The notes under the pieces were generated by a model, which did no database searches, was not told where the DNA came from, and saw only the letters and a list, made by a program, of their open reading frames with translations. A DNA stretch of 64,000 nucleotides from Methanoregulaceae archaeon (GTDB lineage Bacteria; Armatimonadota; Fimbriimonadia; Fimbriimonadales; Fimbriimonadaceae): the NCBI GenBank assembly GCA_020850325.1, contig JADZEW010000031.1, positions 1-64,000 on the forward strand, in the 5' to 3' direction. Shown piece after piece: positions 26,072-36,400 of this stretch; position 1 is the first letter of the stretch; every line of letters starts with the position of its first letter. Both the position numbers and the translations under genes were made by a program.

Positions 26072-27525
26072 ATCTGAAGACAATCGCTTTGGCCGCACTT
26101 GCCGCCTCGCTCTCCGTAGGCTGTGTGAATCGTGCCGCCCAGGAACAGGCGAAAAAGACCCAAGCCATCGTTACGAGCCCCAAGAAGTCCGTGACCGTCG
26201 CCGACGTGGTGTCGAGAGACATCGACGAGACTCTCGAGGTCACCGGCGAACTCGCAACCAGCCAGGATGTCCAGGTCGGTGCGAAAGTCGGGGGGCGGCT
26301 GAGTGTCGTCTACGTGCGAGAGGGTGATCGTGTGTCTACCGGCCAGTTGGTGGCCGAGGTCGATGGAGCCAATCAGCGCATTCAGGTTCAGCAGGCCCAG
26401 GCTCAAGTGGCGGCTGCGAATGCCGCCTTGGCTCAGGCTCGGGCAAATGCGGTCGTCGGTCCCAGCCGATCGAGCGCGGCGGTCGCGCAGGCTCAGGCTC
26501 AGCTGAGATCGGCCCGCGCGCAGCTGCAGAAGGCGCTGAACGGGGCCCGCCCCGAAGAGCGCGCACAAGCTGACGCCGCCGTGGCCGCTGCCAAGTCGAA
26601 TCTCGACACCGCGCAGAAAGAACTCGATCGCGTCCGATCCCTGTTCAACGAGCAGGTGGTCAGTCAGCAGCGCCTCGACCAAGCCGAGAACGCCTTCAAC
26701 GGCGCGAAGGCCCAGTATCAGCAGGCGATCGAGCAGCAGCGCCTGGTGAGGAACATGGTTCGCCCGGAAGATATCGATTCTGCCCGCGAGGCGGTTCGCC
26801 AAGCCGAGGAAGGGGTACGCACCGCCGAGGCCAACAAGCGGCTGGATGTTCTCCTTACGCAGCAGGTCCAGGCCGCCCAAGCCAACCTCAGCGCCGCTCG
26901 CGCCCAGCTGGCGCTCGCCCAGCAATCGCTGAACGATCTCCAGGTCCGCGCCCCCTATTCCGGGCAAGTGAGCGGCCGTCCGCTGCAAGCCGGAACGGTC
27001 GTCGCTCCGGGTTCACCCATCGTGCGCATCGTCGGTGGCGAGGGAACCTACTTCGAGGGTGATTTGCCCGCGACGATGTTGGCTCAGGTGAGAGTTGGTG
27101 GCTCGGTTCAGGTGACCGTCGATGGGCTGGCGGATCAGACGTTCACCGGCACACTCTCCTCAATCAGCCCAAGTGCATCGAGCATCGGTCGCATCTTTAA
27201 GGCGCGAATCACGCTTGCCGGCATGCCATCAGGCGTGCGGCCCGGGATGTTCGCCCGGGGCGTTGTGGTCCTACGGACCGTCCGAGGGGCCACCGTGGTC
27301 CCAACGGTCGCTTTGGTGAAGCGTGGCGATCGCACGGTGGTGTTCATCGACGAGGGCGGCAAAGCCAAAGAAGTTAACGTAGTTCCGGGACTTCGTACCA
27401 ACGGGGTGACCCAGGTCAGCGGAGTCGAGCCGGGCGCAAAGGTCATCGTCACGGGTCAGAACGACCTCGAGACCGGCGCGGACCTCGACGTACAGACGAA
27501 GCAGGCTGACGGAGGCCAGGCGTGA
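26068..27525 (+). CDS. RND efflux periplasmic adaptor lipoprotein
   Basis: 485 residues. The lipobox LSVGC gives a lipoprotein signal cleaved before Cys19. A lipoyl half-domain (VGGRLSVVYVREGDRVSTGQLVAEVD) precedes an unusually long Ala/Gln-rich coiled-coil hairpin (~residues 105-305). The second lipoyl half (VRAPYSGQVSGRPLQAGTVVAPGSPIVRI), beta-barrel and membrane-proximal domains follow. It links the inner-membrane RND pump to the TolC-type channel. It overlaps both neighbours by 4 nt. Confidence 0.92.
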   Translation: MNLKTIALAALAASLSVGCVNRAAQEQAKKTQAIVTSPKKSVTVADVVSRDIDETLEVTGELATSQDVQVGAKVGGRLSVVYVREGDRVSTGQLVAEVDGANQRIQVQQAQAQVAAANAALAQARANAVVGPSRSSAAVAQAQAQLRSARAQLQKALNGARPEERAQADAAVAAAKSNLDTAQKELDRVRSLFNEQVVSQQRLDQAENAFNGAKAQYQQAIEQQRLVRNMVRPEDIDSAREAVRQAEEGVRTAEANKRLDVLLTQQVQAAQANLSAARAQLALAQQSLNDLQVRAPYSGQVSGRPLQAGTVVAPGSPIVRIVGGEGTYFEGDLPATMLAQVRVGGSVQVTVDGLADQTFTGTLSSISPSASSIGRIFKARITLAGMPSGVRPGMFARGVVVLRTVRGATVVPTVALVKRGDRTVVFIDEGGKAKEVNVVPGLRTNGVTQVSGVEPGAKVIVTGQNDLETGADLDVQTKQADGGQA

Positions 27526-30500
27526 ATCTAACCCGAGTCGCGATTGCGCGGCCCGTCTTCATGCTGATGCTGATGCTGGCCGCCGTGTTTATCGGCCGTC
27601 TGTCGTATCAGTCGATGCGCGTCGAGCAAAACCCCGACGTGCAGTTCGGTGTCATCACCGTGACCACGATCTACCCGGGCGCCGGCCCCGACGAAATCAA
27701 TACCTTGATCTCTCGAAAGGTCGAGGAAGCGATGGCCGGCGTTCCCGGTATTCGCGAAGTCACGAGTACGTCCCAGGAGGGAATCTCCTCGGTCGTGGGC
27801 AACTTCGAGGTCGGTACCAACATGGACACCGCCCTGAACGACGCACGGGCCAAGGTGGACTCGATCGTCGGACAGCTGCCGCAGGGCATCGAGAAGCCGA
27901 CCGTCGGCAAGCTCGACTCCAGCAGCGAGCCGGTCGTCTACATGGTCGCACGAAACGACAACCTCTCCAACCGAGAACTGCGCGACCTCGTCGATGATCG
28001 GATCAAGGACCGCATCGCCCAGATCCCCGGCGTCGCGAGCGTCAACGTCTCGGGCGGCGAGGTTCGGGAGATTCAGGTCCGCTTGCGCAAGGATGCCTTG
28101 GTGTCGTACGGCGTGGGCATTGCCCAAGTCATGCGCGCGGTTCAAGGGGCATCGCTCAACGTGCCCAGCGGCCGGGTGATCCAAGGCGACACCGAGTACA
28201 GCGTCCGCGTTTTGGGCGAGTACACGTCGATCGAGGAGATCGGCGAGACCGTCCTCAGCATCTCCGACCCCGACAATCCGATGGCGAAGGGCAAGCTGGT
28301 CAAGCTCAACCAGATCGCCGACATCGTCGATACCTCTCGGGAGCGCACCCAGTATTCGCGCCTGAATGGCTCCGACGCGGTCGTCATGATCGTGCAGAAG
28401 GCGCGTGAAGGCAACGCCGTCGAGATCGCCAAGCGGATGTTCGGCAGCGTCGAAGCGCCGATCGTCACCGCCGAGTCGGTCGCGGCCAAGAAGGAGTCGG
28501 GCCAAACCCTCTCGCTCATCGAGCAGATTCTCGATCAGTACGGTGTTCAGCTCGTCGTCACGACGAATCAAGCCGTGATCATCCAGGAGTCGGTCAGCGA
28601 CCTCAACTTCACCCTGATCTTCGGCATCTTCCTCGTTTCGGCGATTGTCTACATCTTCCTCCACAACCTGAGGGGCACGATCATCGTGTCGATCGCGATT
28701 CCGGTTTGTATCTTCGCGACCTTCATCGCGATGAAGATGCTCGGGTTCACGATCAACAACCTGTCGATGCTCGCGTTGTCCCTTGCGATCGGCGTGTTGG
28801 TCGACGACGCGATCGTCGTTCTGGAGAACATCTATCGGCACCTTCGGATGGGCGAAGACCCCCGCGACGCGGCGCTCAACGGCCGCGCGGAAATCGGACT
28901 CGCGGCCATCGCCATCACCCTCGCGGACGTCGTCGTCTTCTTGCCGATCGGCTTCATGGGCGGCATCCTGGGCCAGTTCTTCCGCCCGCTCGGCATCGGC
29001 TTTGCGATTGCGGTCTTGGTGTCGCTGTTCGTTTCGTTCACCATCACGCCGATGCTGGCGGCTCGGTGGTACCGCGCCGGTGAAGACATGGAGCACTTCG
29101 AGCGCGGCTTCGCCGGTTGGTTCGAGAGGCGCTTCGACGCGTTCACCGGCGCGTATCGTCGGACGCTCGCGTGGGCACTCGATCACCGATGGTTCGTGTT
29201 CATCACCGGGAATCTCGCTCTGGTCGCGATCATCATGGTCATCGTCGGCACCTTCGCGGGAGCCGGTGAGGCGGGTGTTGGGGCCGCCGTGCAAGCGGGC
29301 ATCCCGCTCGTCGCAGTCTCGCTGGCGATCGGGTTCATCGTGTTTGTGGTGAACCTCTTCCGAGGCTATCGAAAGCCCCAGTTCATTCTCTACGGATTGC
29401 TGTTTGGCCTGATCTTCCCGGCTTCTGCCGGGCTCGGCGGAGCCTGGGCGCAATGGAAGCAAGAGGCGGTCTTCAAGTTCGCGTTCTTCCCGCCCAGCGA
29501 TAACGGACGCGTCAACGTCGACATCGAACTGCCGCCTGGCTCAAGTTTGGCGGCCACGCAGCGGGTGGTCGAGTACGTGGAGGGAATCGTCACGAAGCAC
29601 CCAGACACGAAGTCGGTGCTCGCCAATGTCGGCACGGTGGGCGCAGGCGGATTTGGCGGAACAACCTCCGGCTCGAACCGCGCGTCGGTCATCGTCGCCC
29701 TGCGCGATAAGAAGGCGTTCCTGCCGTGGCAGAACCACGGAGTCATGCGGACAAAGAAGGATACGGACATTGCCGCGGAGCTGACCGAGCAACTGGGCCG
29801 CGTCGCTGGAGCGAGGGTCACCGTCTCCTCGGCGGGGGGCGTAGGTTTTGGTGCTCCCATCCAAATGTCGTTCGGCGGCGACAACCGCGAAGTGTTGGTG
29901 CGGACGGTTGATGCCATCCGCCGTGGACTCGAGAATGGTGCCATCGAGGGCGTCATCAACCCCGACATCTCCTCGAAGCCGGGCAAGCCGGAACTCCGGG
30001 CCTTGCCTGATCGCACCCGCCTCGCGGATGCCAACCTGACCGTCGCGGATGTCGCGAACACGATGCGCATCCTCTACGAAGGCAACGACGACACCAAGTA
30101 TCGCGTCGCCGGCCGCGAGTACGACATCCGCGTGATGATGGATTACGTGGATCGCGATAACCCTGACATCGTCGGCAAGCTGCCCGTGTCGTTCTATCAA
30201 GGCAATCCGATCTTCCTCTCCGAGGTCGCGGAGATCGTCCCCGGCATTGGGGTCGACAAGCTCGACCGGCGCGACCGCGCCGACGAGGTCCGTCTCACCG
30301 CCGACTTGCTTCCCGGTTACTCCGCCGGCAACGTGCAGAATCAGATCGACGACTGGCTGGAGAAAGAGAACCTGGTTCCGGAGGGAGTCAAGATCAAGCC
30401 GCTCGGCCAGGCCGACGTCCAGGCGCGAGAAGGCGGCTACCTGTTCGGGGCGCTCGGCATCGGCTTGTTGCTGGTCTATATGCTGCTGGCCTCGCTCTAC

Positions 30501-30968
30501 GACAACCTGCTTTATCCGTTCATCATCCAGCTCGCCCAGCCTCAGGCGATGGTCGGTGCCCTGCTCGCGCTCATGATCAGCGACAAAACGCTGAACATCG
30601 TCGGCTTCATCGGCATCATTACACTGGTCGGCTTGGTGGGTAAGAACGCGATTCTGCTGGTGGACTACACGAACACGCTTCGGGCACGGGGTAAGAGCCG
30701 CCGAGAGGCGATCCTCGAAGCCGGACCCACCCGGTTGCGTCCGATTATGATGACCACGCTCGCGCTGATCCTCGGCGTCTTGCCGGTCGCGTTGGCGATT
30801 GGACGAGGTTCCGAGTTCCGCGAGACCATCGGTATCACGATCATCGGCGGAATCTCGCTCTCGACGATCCTTACGCTTGTGGTTATCCCGTGTTCCTACA
30901 CGATCTTCGACGACGTGTCGCGCTCGTTCTCGCGGCGACGTGGCATCAAGCTCGAGGACGAGGTCTAG
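27522..30968 (+). CDS. RND-family efflux pump, HAE1-type
   Basis: 1148 residues, slightly longer than AcrB-type pumps. Its N-terminus VAIARPVFMLMLMLAAVFIG, two large periplasmic loops and twelve helices match the family. The proton-relay residues are present: Asp428-Asp429 in GVLVDDAIVV and Lys1041 in LVGKNAILLVDYTN. An extra hydrophobic stretch (ITGNLALVAIIMVIVGTF...AGIPLVAVSLAIGFIVFVVNLF) before the second periplasmic domain accounts for the added length. It exports hydrophobic drugs or lipids using proton import. It ends the operon and overlaps pcp, on the other strand, by 4 nt. Confidence 0.94.
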   Translation: MNLTRVAIARPVFMLMLMLAAVFIGRLSYQSMRVEQNPDVQFGVITVTTIYPGAGPDEINTLISRKVEEAMAGVPGIREVTSTSQEGISSVVGNFEVGTNMDTALNDARAKVDSIVGQLPQGIEKPTVGKLDSSSEPVVYMVARNDNLSNRELRDLVDDRIKDRIAQIPGVASVNVSGGEVREIQVRLRKDALVSYGVGIAQVMRAVQGASLNVPSGRVIQGDTEYSVRVLGEYTSIEEIGETVLSISDPDNPMAKGKLVKLNQIADIVDTSRERTQYSRLNGSDAVVMIVQKAREGNAVEIAKRMFGSVEAPIVTAESVAAKKESGQTLSLIEQILDQYGVQLVVTTNQAVIIQESVSDLNFTLIFGIFLVSAIVYIFLHNLRGTIIVSIAIPVCIFATFIAMKMLGFTINNLSMLALSLAIGVLVDDAIVVLENIYRHLRMGEDPRDAALNGRAEIGLAAIAITLADVVVFLPIGFMGGILGQFFRPLGIGFAIAVLVSLFVSFTITPMLAARWYRAGEDMEHFERGFAGWFERRFDAFTGAYRRTLAWALDHRWFVFITGNLALVAIIMVIVGTFAGAGEAGVGAAVQAGIPLVAVSLAIGFIVFVVNLFRGYRKPQFILYGLLFGLIFPASAGLGGAWAQWKQEAVFKFAFFPPSDNGRVNVDIELPPGSSLAATQRVVEYVEGIVTKHPDTKSVLANVGTVGAGGFGGTTSGSNRASVIVALRDKKAFLPWQNHGVMRTKKDTDIAAELTEQLGRVAGARVTVSSAGGVGFGAPIQMSFGGDNREVLVRTVDAIRRGLENGAIEGVINPDISSKPGKPELRALPDRTRLADANLTVADVANTMRILYEGNDDTKYRVAGREYDIRVMMDYVDRDNPDIVGKLPVSFYQGNPIFLSEVAEIVPGIGVDKLDRRDRADEVRLTADLLPGYSAGNVQNQIDDWLEKENLVPEGVKIKPLGQADVQAREGGYLFGALGIGLLLVYMLLASLYDNLLYPFIIQLAQPQAMVGALLALMISDKTLNIVGFIGIITLVGLVGKNAILLVDYTNTLRARGKSRREAILEAGPTRLRPIMMTTLALILGVLPVALAIGRGSEFRETIGITIIGGISLSTILTLVVIPCSYTIFDDVSRSFSRRRGIKLEDEV

Positions 30969-31498
30969 CGCGCCAGCAGCGGGCCGAGAATACATCGCCG
31001 AATCGCATCCGCCATCTCCTCCACCCCGAACCCGGGGCGGGGGAGAGGCACGTGCAAAAAGCCGGTCCGGCGATCGGGGAACCTCCGCGCGGCTTCAAAC
31101 GACAAGTAGTTGCACAGATAGGAGCCCGTGTCCACGCTGGGCTCGAAATCGGGTCCATCCACCCATTGCTCGAAGCCAGCCCACAAGGACGAATGGAGGT
31201 GAGCGGGCGAGTCAGCATGAACCGGCCCCGGTCCCATGACCACGTCCGCCACATCCGGCGTGGGTCCGATGTGGTTTCGGGCAACGGTCTCGATCCGCAT
31301 CCGTCCGGCGATGCCCGCTACGCCGATCATGAGCAGCGCATCATGGTCCATCGCTGCGAACTCATCGAGGAACGCATCAGCGGCAGAGAACGTGACGTCG
31401 ATAACGCGATACGGCAACCCGAGTCGCGCGGCGATGAGCCCGGATGGATTCTCCGTGACGTTCAGGAAAGGACCGTAACCGGTAACAAACAGGTTCAT
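30965..31498 (-). CDS. pcp: pyroglutamyl-peptidase I-like (peptidase C15)
   Basis: 177 residues, shorter than the usual ~210. It begins NLFVTGYGPFLNVTENPSG, the family signature. The triad is readable as Glu70 in RIETVARN, Cys129 in GSYLCNYL and His149 in GFLHVPLP. It removes N-terminal pyroglutamate from peptides in the cytosol. The region between Asp34 and Glu70 is compressed relative to typical enzymes. It overlaps the DinB-like gene by 4 nt. Confidence 0.85.
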   Translation of the reverse strand: MNLFVTGYGPFLNVTENPSGLIAARLGLPYRVIDVTFSAADAFLDEFAAMDHDALLMIGVAGIAGRMRIETVARNHIGPTPDVADVVMGPGPVHADSPAHLHSSLWAGFEQWVDGPDFEPSVDTGSYLCNYLSFEAARRFPDRRTGFLHVPLPRPGFGVEEMADAIRRCILGPLLAR

Positions 31499-31926
31499 TC
31501 GATCGGCTCACGCAGGAAGAAGATGAGGTCGGTGTCCGGGAAGCCTTCAAACCCCTCGGACTCGGCCAAGCCCCGCAGTTGGCCGCGGTGGTACGTGCCG
31601 TGATTGACGACATGCATCGCGATCTCGCGAACGGTGTTTCGAAACCGGGTGCCTTCGGAGTTCTGATACTCGACGACCCCGTCCAAGTCGCCTTCTTCGA
31701 CCACGTACTTCCAGAGACCACTGAGTGTCGTGAACAGCACTCCGAGCTGTACATCGCCTTCTTGGGGTGGGACTTCGACGCCGAGCCGGTTCAGCCACGA
31801 TCGCTGAGCCATCAGCATGTGTTCGAGAATCTCGTGGGCGCGGGCGAGGTCGCGAAGGCCCGCGATCGCGCTCAGCCATCGGCGCGTCGCCCAGAGGTCG
31901 TAATCAAACAGCAGAGACAGGTCCAC
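31495..31926 (-). CDS. DinB-like four-helix-bundle protein
   Basis: 143 residues of the DinB/YfiT-like metal-binding fold. It starts LLFDYDLWATRRWLSAI; His in EILEHMLMAQRSWLNRL and the paired His in VNHGTYHRGQLRGL are the usual three metal ligands. Members include thiol-dependent S-transferases, but most are unassigned. GTG 31926 lies inside the 3' end of the dihydroorotase gene, with TAGAGT 6 nt upstream, so it may have its own leaderless promoter as well as read-through. Confidence 0.85.
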   Translation of the reverse strand: MDLSLLFDYDLWATRRWLSAIAGLRDLARAHEILEHMLMAQRSWLNRLGVEVPPQEGDVQLGVLFTTLSGLWKYVVEEGDLDGVVEYQNSEGTRFRNTVREIAMHVVNHGTYHRGQLRGLAESEGFEGFPDTDLIFFLREPIE

Positions 31927-33247
31927 GATCGAACTCTACCACCTGGCCTGAAGCGGCCCCCTGTCGCTCGCCGTCTCGAAGGGCAACTCGTCCACGCAAG
32001 ATCGTGTGGACGGGCTTGCCCTTCAGCGTCTCGCCGGTGTAAGGGCTCCACCCGCACTTCGATTGCAGCCACGACGCCTCGACCACCCAATCGTGATCAA
32101 GATCAACGATCGCGAGGTCGGCGTCGTAGCCGGGCGCGATCAATCCTTTATCTCGAATCCCGTAGATCTGAGCCGGACGCATCGAGGTCATCTTGGCGAT
32201 GGTCGGGAGGTCGATCACCTTATCGCGCAGGGCGATTGTGATCATCACCGGGAGCAGCGTCTGCACGCCCGGCATCCCGCTCGGCGACTTGGGATACGGA
32301 TGATCCTTCTCTTCTCGGGTGTGGGGGGCGTGGTCGCTTCCGATCACATCGAAGAATCCGTGTCCGAGCGCCTGCATCAGCTCCAGCCGGTGGTAGTTCG
32401 AACGAAGGGGTGGGTTCATTTGGGCGTAGGTGCCCAGCCGATCGTAACAATCCGGTGCGGAGAACCACAGGTGCTGGGGGGTGATCTCGGTGGTGACATC
32501 GACCCCTTCCCGCTTCGCGGCGGCGATAAGGGGGAGTTCGTCGGCGGTGGAGAGGTGGAGGATGTGGATCGGGTGGCCAGTTTCGGCGGAGAGCTTGAGG
32601 ACTCGCTCGGTGGCCAGTCGGGCGCATTCCACATCGCGCAGGAACGGATGCTCGTGGGCGGTCGGGTGCTCGGAGATCAGCGCCTTGCGCTCCTCGAGTC
32701 GCGGGTGGTCTTCGCTGTGGATCGGCGTGCGGTAGCGGGTGGCTTCAAAGACGCGGCGGATGTGATCGTCATCGGGAACGAGCAAAGACCCGGTCGAACT
32801 GCCGACGAAGATCTTGACGCCCGGGGTTCCGGGCAGAACCTCAAGTTCGGCAAGTTGGTCGATGTTGTCGGTAGCCGCGCCAACAAAGAATGCGTAATCA
32901 ACCCAGGCTCGCCCTGCGGCACGGTTGAGCTTGTCCTGCAGGGCTTCGGCGGTGGTCGTCGCCGGGTTCGTGTTCGGCATCTCGAAGATGGTGGTGACCC
33001 CGCCATGAAGCGCGGCCCGCGTGCCCGACTCGATGTCCTCTTTGTGCTCCATCCCCGGCTCGCGGAAGTGGACCTGGGTATCGATCACGCCGGGAAAGAT
33101 ATGGAGTCCGGTCGCGTCGAGCGTCTCGCTCGCCGGGTCGTTCACCTCGCCGACCGCGACGATTTGGCCGTCGCGAATCCCAATATCCCCCCGCGCAACC
33201 CCATCGGGAGTCACGATCTTGCCGCCGTGAATCAAGAGATCCAGCAC
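31904..33247 (-). CDS. pyrC: dihydroorotase
   Basis: 447 residues of the amidohydrolase superfamily; it closes carbamoyl-aspartate to dihydroorotate in pyrimidine synthesis. VHFREPGMEHKEDIESGTRAAL, the Lys in GVKIFVGSSTG (carbamylated metal bridge), HSED, HILHLST and DVIGSDHAPH are all present. The first metal ligand position reads DTQVH rather than DxHxH, a substitution I recall from a DDQVHFREPG-type subgroup of dihydroorotases. GTG 33247 is preceded by TAGACT 6 nt upstream. It ends 23 bases inside the DinB-like gene. Confidence 0.9.
   Translation of the reverse strand: MLDLLIHGGKIVTPDGVARGDIGIRDGQIVAVGEVNDPASETLDATGLHIFPGVIDTQVHFREPGMEHKEDIESGTRAALHGGVTTIFEMPNTNPATTTAEALQDKLNRAAGRAWVDYAFFVGAATDNIDQLAELEVLPGTPGVKIFVGSSTGSLLVPDDDHIRRVFEATRYRTPIHSEDHPRLEERKALISEHPTAHEHPFLRDVECARLATERVLKLSAETGHPIHILHLSTADELPLIAAAKREGVDVTTEITPQHLWFSAPDCYDRLGTYAQMNPPLRSNYHRLELMQALGHGFFDVIGSDHAPHTREEKDHPYPKSPSGMPGVQTLLPVMITIALRDKVIDLPTIAKMTSMRPAQIYGIRDKGLIAPGYDADLAIVDLDHDWVVEASWLQSKCGWSPYTGETLKGKPVHTILRGRVALRDGERQGAASGQVVEFDRGPVSAV
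31933..31938 (-). promoter_or_regulatory. -10-like hexamer of the DinB-like gene
   Basis: TAGAGT on the minus strand, ending 6 nt before GTG 31926. Confidence 0.45.
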
Positions 33248-33253
33248 AGGGAA

Positions 33254-33259
33254 AGTCTA
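33254..33259 (-). promoter_or_regulatory. -10-like hexamer of pyrC
   Basis: TAGACT on the minus strand, ending 6 nt before GTG 33247. Confidence 0.5.
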
Positions 33260-33391
33260 CTGACTTCGGAGATTGCTTGGCGTGTTGGCATGTTGGGGTG
33301 TTGGGTTGGAGATGCGCTTCTCGGTCCGCGCCGTCAACATTGGCTCGACACAGCGGAGCTCTCCTATTGAACGGTGTGGCCCCTGGCTCGG

Positions 33392-33397
33392 TATCAT
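33392..33397 (+). promoter_or_regulatory. -10-like hexamer of the tricorn-type gene
   Basis: TATCAT ends 6 nt before ATG 33404 and decides that start over an upstream GTG at 33374. Confidence 0.55.
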
Positions 33398-33403
33398 CCG
33401 ACC

Positions 33404-36400
33404 ATGCTGTCCCTCGCGTTGGGCATCGATCTGGCCGCACCTCAGGCCGCGCCGTCGTTCATCCGCTATCCTGACCTCCACGGAAGCCACGTGGCCTTCA
33501 CCTCGGAAGGCGATATCTGGATCGGCGATCTTGAAACCCGGACCGCCAAGCGGCTCACCAGCGACCCCGGGGCCGAGCGCAACGCCAGCTTCTCGCCCGA
33601 TGGCAAGAGCCTCGCGTTCGAAGGTGAGTACGACTCGCGCCAGGCCTATGTGATGCCCACGAGCGGCGGCATTCCTCGGCGGCTCACCTACGCCGAAGGT
33701 TTCCGAGCGGTCACCGACTGGAGCGCCGACGGCAAGAACGTCATCTTCCGCACCACAAACGTGCCCACCAACTACCAGATGGCCTCCGTGCCGGTAACCG
33801 GGGGCGTGCCCAAGCCGTTCCCGCTCGAGTTTGTGTCGCACATGACGTTCGCTCCGGACGGCCAGCGGTATGCGTTCACGCGGTTCAACCGCTGGTACAG
33901 CGCGTGGTTCCACTACGATGGCGGCATGCAGAACCAGATTTGGGTGCGCGAGCCCGGCCCGACGCAGTTCCGGCAGATCACCAACACGCCCGGTACCAAC
34001 GAGTTTCCGGCCTGGTGCGGCGATCGCATCTACTTCGTGAATGAAACCAAGGGCAAGTTCACGCTGATGTCGGTGCCCGCGGCGGGGGGCGAGGTTCGCG
34101 CCGAGCTTCCGCCGAGTGATACCGAGATTCGCGAGATGGACACCGACGGTAAGAGGCTGATCTTCGAGCGGGGCGTGGGAGCTGAGGTCTTCGACCCTGC
34201 GACCCGCAAGGCAACCCCGATCAGCTTCCAGATGGCGAGTGACGAAATCCACGCCCGCCCGCGTACGGTTCCGATGGACGGCTTCGTGCAGGGTGCCTCG
34301 ATCTCGCCCACCGGCAAGCGCGTCTGGGTGGAGTCGCGGGGACAGATCGTCTCCCTGCCCGCTGGCGAAGGCGCGGCGTACGTGTGGAAGTCGAAGCCGG
34401 GCGTTCGATTCCGGAACCCGGTCAGTTCGCCCGATGGCAAGTCGATCGCCTACTTCAGCGACGCCAGCGGCGAGTTTCAGCTGTATGTCGCCAAGAGCGA
34501 CGGCAGCGGCGAGAAGCAGCTCACCAAGGACAGCGGGCGGCAGCTCCTCGCGCCGCGCTTTTCGCCGGACGGCAAGTGGATCGCGCTCACCGACTCAAAG
34601 ATGAACCTGCGTATTGTCAGTGTCGAGTCAGGGGAGGACAAGGTGGTCGCGAACGTGCCGATGACGTGGTTCGGCGTGCCGTTCGTTTTCTCGCCCGACT
34701 CCAAGTGGATCACCTACTCCCAGGTCGCGCCCGTCACTTTGCACAACGTGGTCCAGCTGTACGAGATCGAGACCGGGAAAACCACCGCCGTCAGCGACGG
34801 GCGGGGAAGCGATTCGACCCCCGCCTTCAGCAGCGATGGAAAGTGGCTAGTCTTCGTCGCAAGCCGACGGATGTCCGCCGACTGGGATCCGGTGCTTAAT
34901 CAGATGAATCTGGCTCCGACCGGCATCGTCACCTTGGTCTCGCTTGCCGCGGAGACCGAGGATCCCTTCGCGCCTAAGAACACCGACGAAGGCACCCCGA
35001 CCGCTCCGGCCAAGAAGCCGGACGAGAAGCCGCAGCCGATGAAGGTGGACCTTGAGGGCATCTGGGATCGGCGTATCGAACTGCCGCTGCCACCCTCGGT
35101 CTACAGCAAGGTCGACATGGTGGGCAACCGGGTGCTTGCGGCCAGCGCCCCCACGGGAGGAGCACCGACCATTCAGTTCTTCGATATCGCGACCAAGCAG
35201 ACCGGCGCGGTTATCGAAGGCGCGGGGTTCGAGCTGTCGGCCGATCAGACCAAGTTGCTGGTGCCCGGCGCGACGGCGTTCACCGTGATCGGGGTGACGG
35301 GCGATGATCGCAAGGCCGTCACCTCCTTGGGACTGCGCCTCAGCGTGGATCCCAAGGCCGAGTGGCGGCAGATGTTCTACGACTCCTGGCGGCTGCTTCG
35401 CGACTACTTCTATGTGCCGAACATGCACGGAGTCGATTGGCCGGCGATCGCGAAGAAGTACGCGGCCTACCTGCCTTCGGTCCGCTCGCGGGACGAACTG
35501 GACGAACTCCTCCGCTGGATGCAGTCCGAGCTCGGCTCTTCGCACCAATATCTCGCGCCCGGAGATTTGATCGATAACAAGCGTCGAGTTCCGGGTGCGC
35601 ATCTCGGCGTCGACCTCGAAGCCGATCCCAGCGGCTACTACCGCCTCAGCAAGATTCTCCGTGGCGATGGCTTCCGCGCCTCTGAGCGCTCGCCGCTGGT
35701 GGGCGTGGGCAAGAACGTGAAAGAGGGCATGATCGTGCTCGAGATCGCGGGCGTGCCGGCGAAGGTGGGCACCGATCCTTACCTCGGTCTGCAGGGCCGT
35801 GCCGGCCAAGTGGTGTCGGTGGTGGTGAACAACAAGCCGACGAGGGAGGGGGCAACCACGCTCTACGTCCGTCCGATCCCCTCCGAAACGCGCCTTCGCT
35901 ACCTGGATTGGGTCGAAAGCAATCGTCGCTATGTCGAGAAGGCAAGCGGCGGGCGACTGGGCTACGTTCACTTGGCGGCGATGACCACGCAAGACATGAA
36001 CGACTTTGTCAAGCAGTACTTCGGCCAGCGGGACAAGGAAGGCATCGTGGTCGACACCCGGTTCAACAACGGCGGCAACGTCCAGAGCGTAATCAACCAG
36101 ATTCTGGCGTCGCGGCTCACCGGGTTCTTCAACATGCGCGATAGCTCTCTATCGTGGACTCGCCAAGGCGACTACTTCGAGGGGCCGATGGTGTGCTTGC
36201 AGAACGAGTTCAACATCTCGTGCGGCGAGGAGTTTCCTCACCGATTCCGCGATCTGAAGCTGGGGCCGGTAATCGGGCGCCGTACGATGGGTGGGGAAGT
36301 TGGCTCCTCGCCGGGCTGGCCGTTGCTGGATGGCGGTGTGGTCAGCGTGCCGAACTACGGCATGTGGACCCCCGAAGACGGCTGGGTTATCGAAGGCGAG

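Noticed and set aside
27528-29462. 644-codon minus-strand open frame opposite the RND pump
   Set aside because: Antisense shadow of the RND gene with Asp/Arg-rich composition and no domain pattern.
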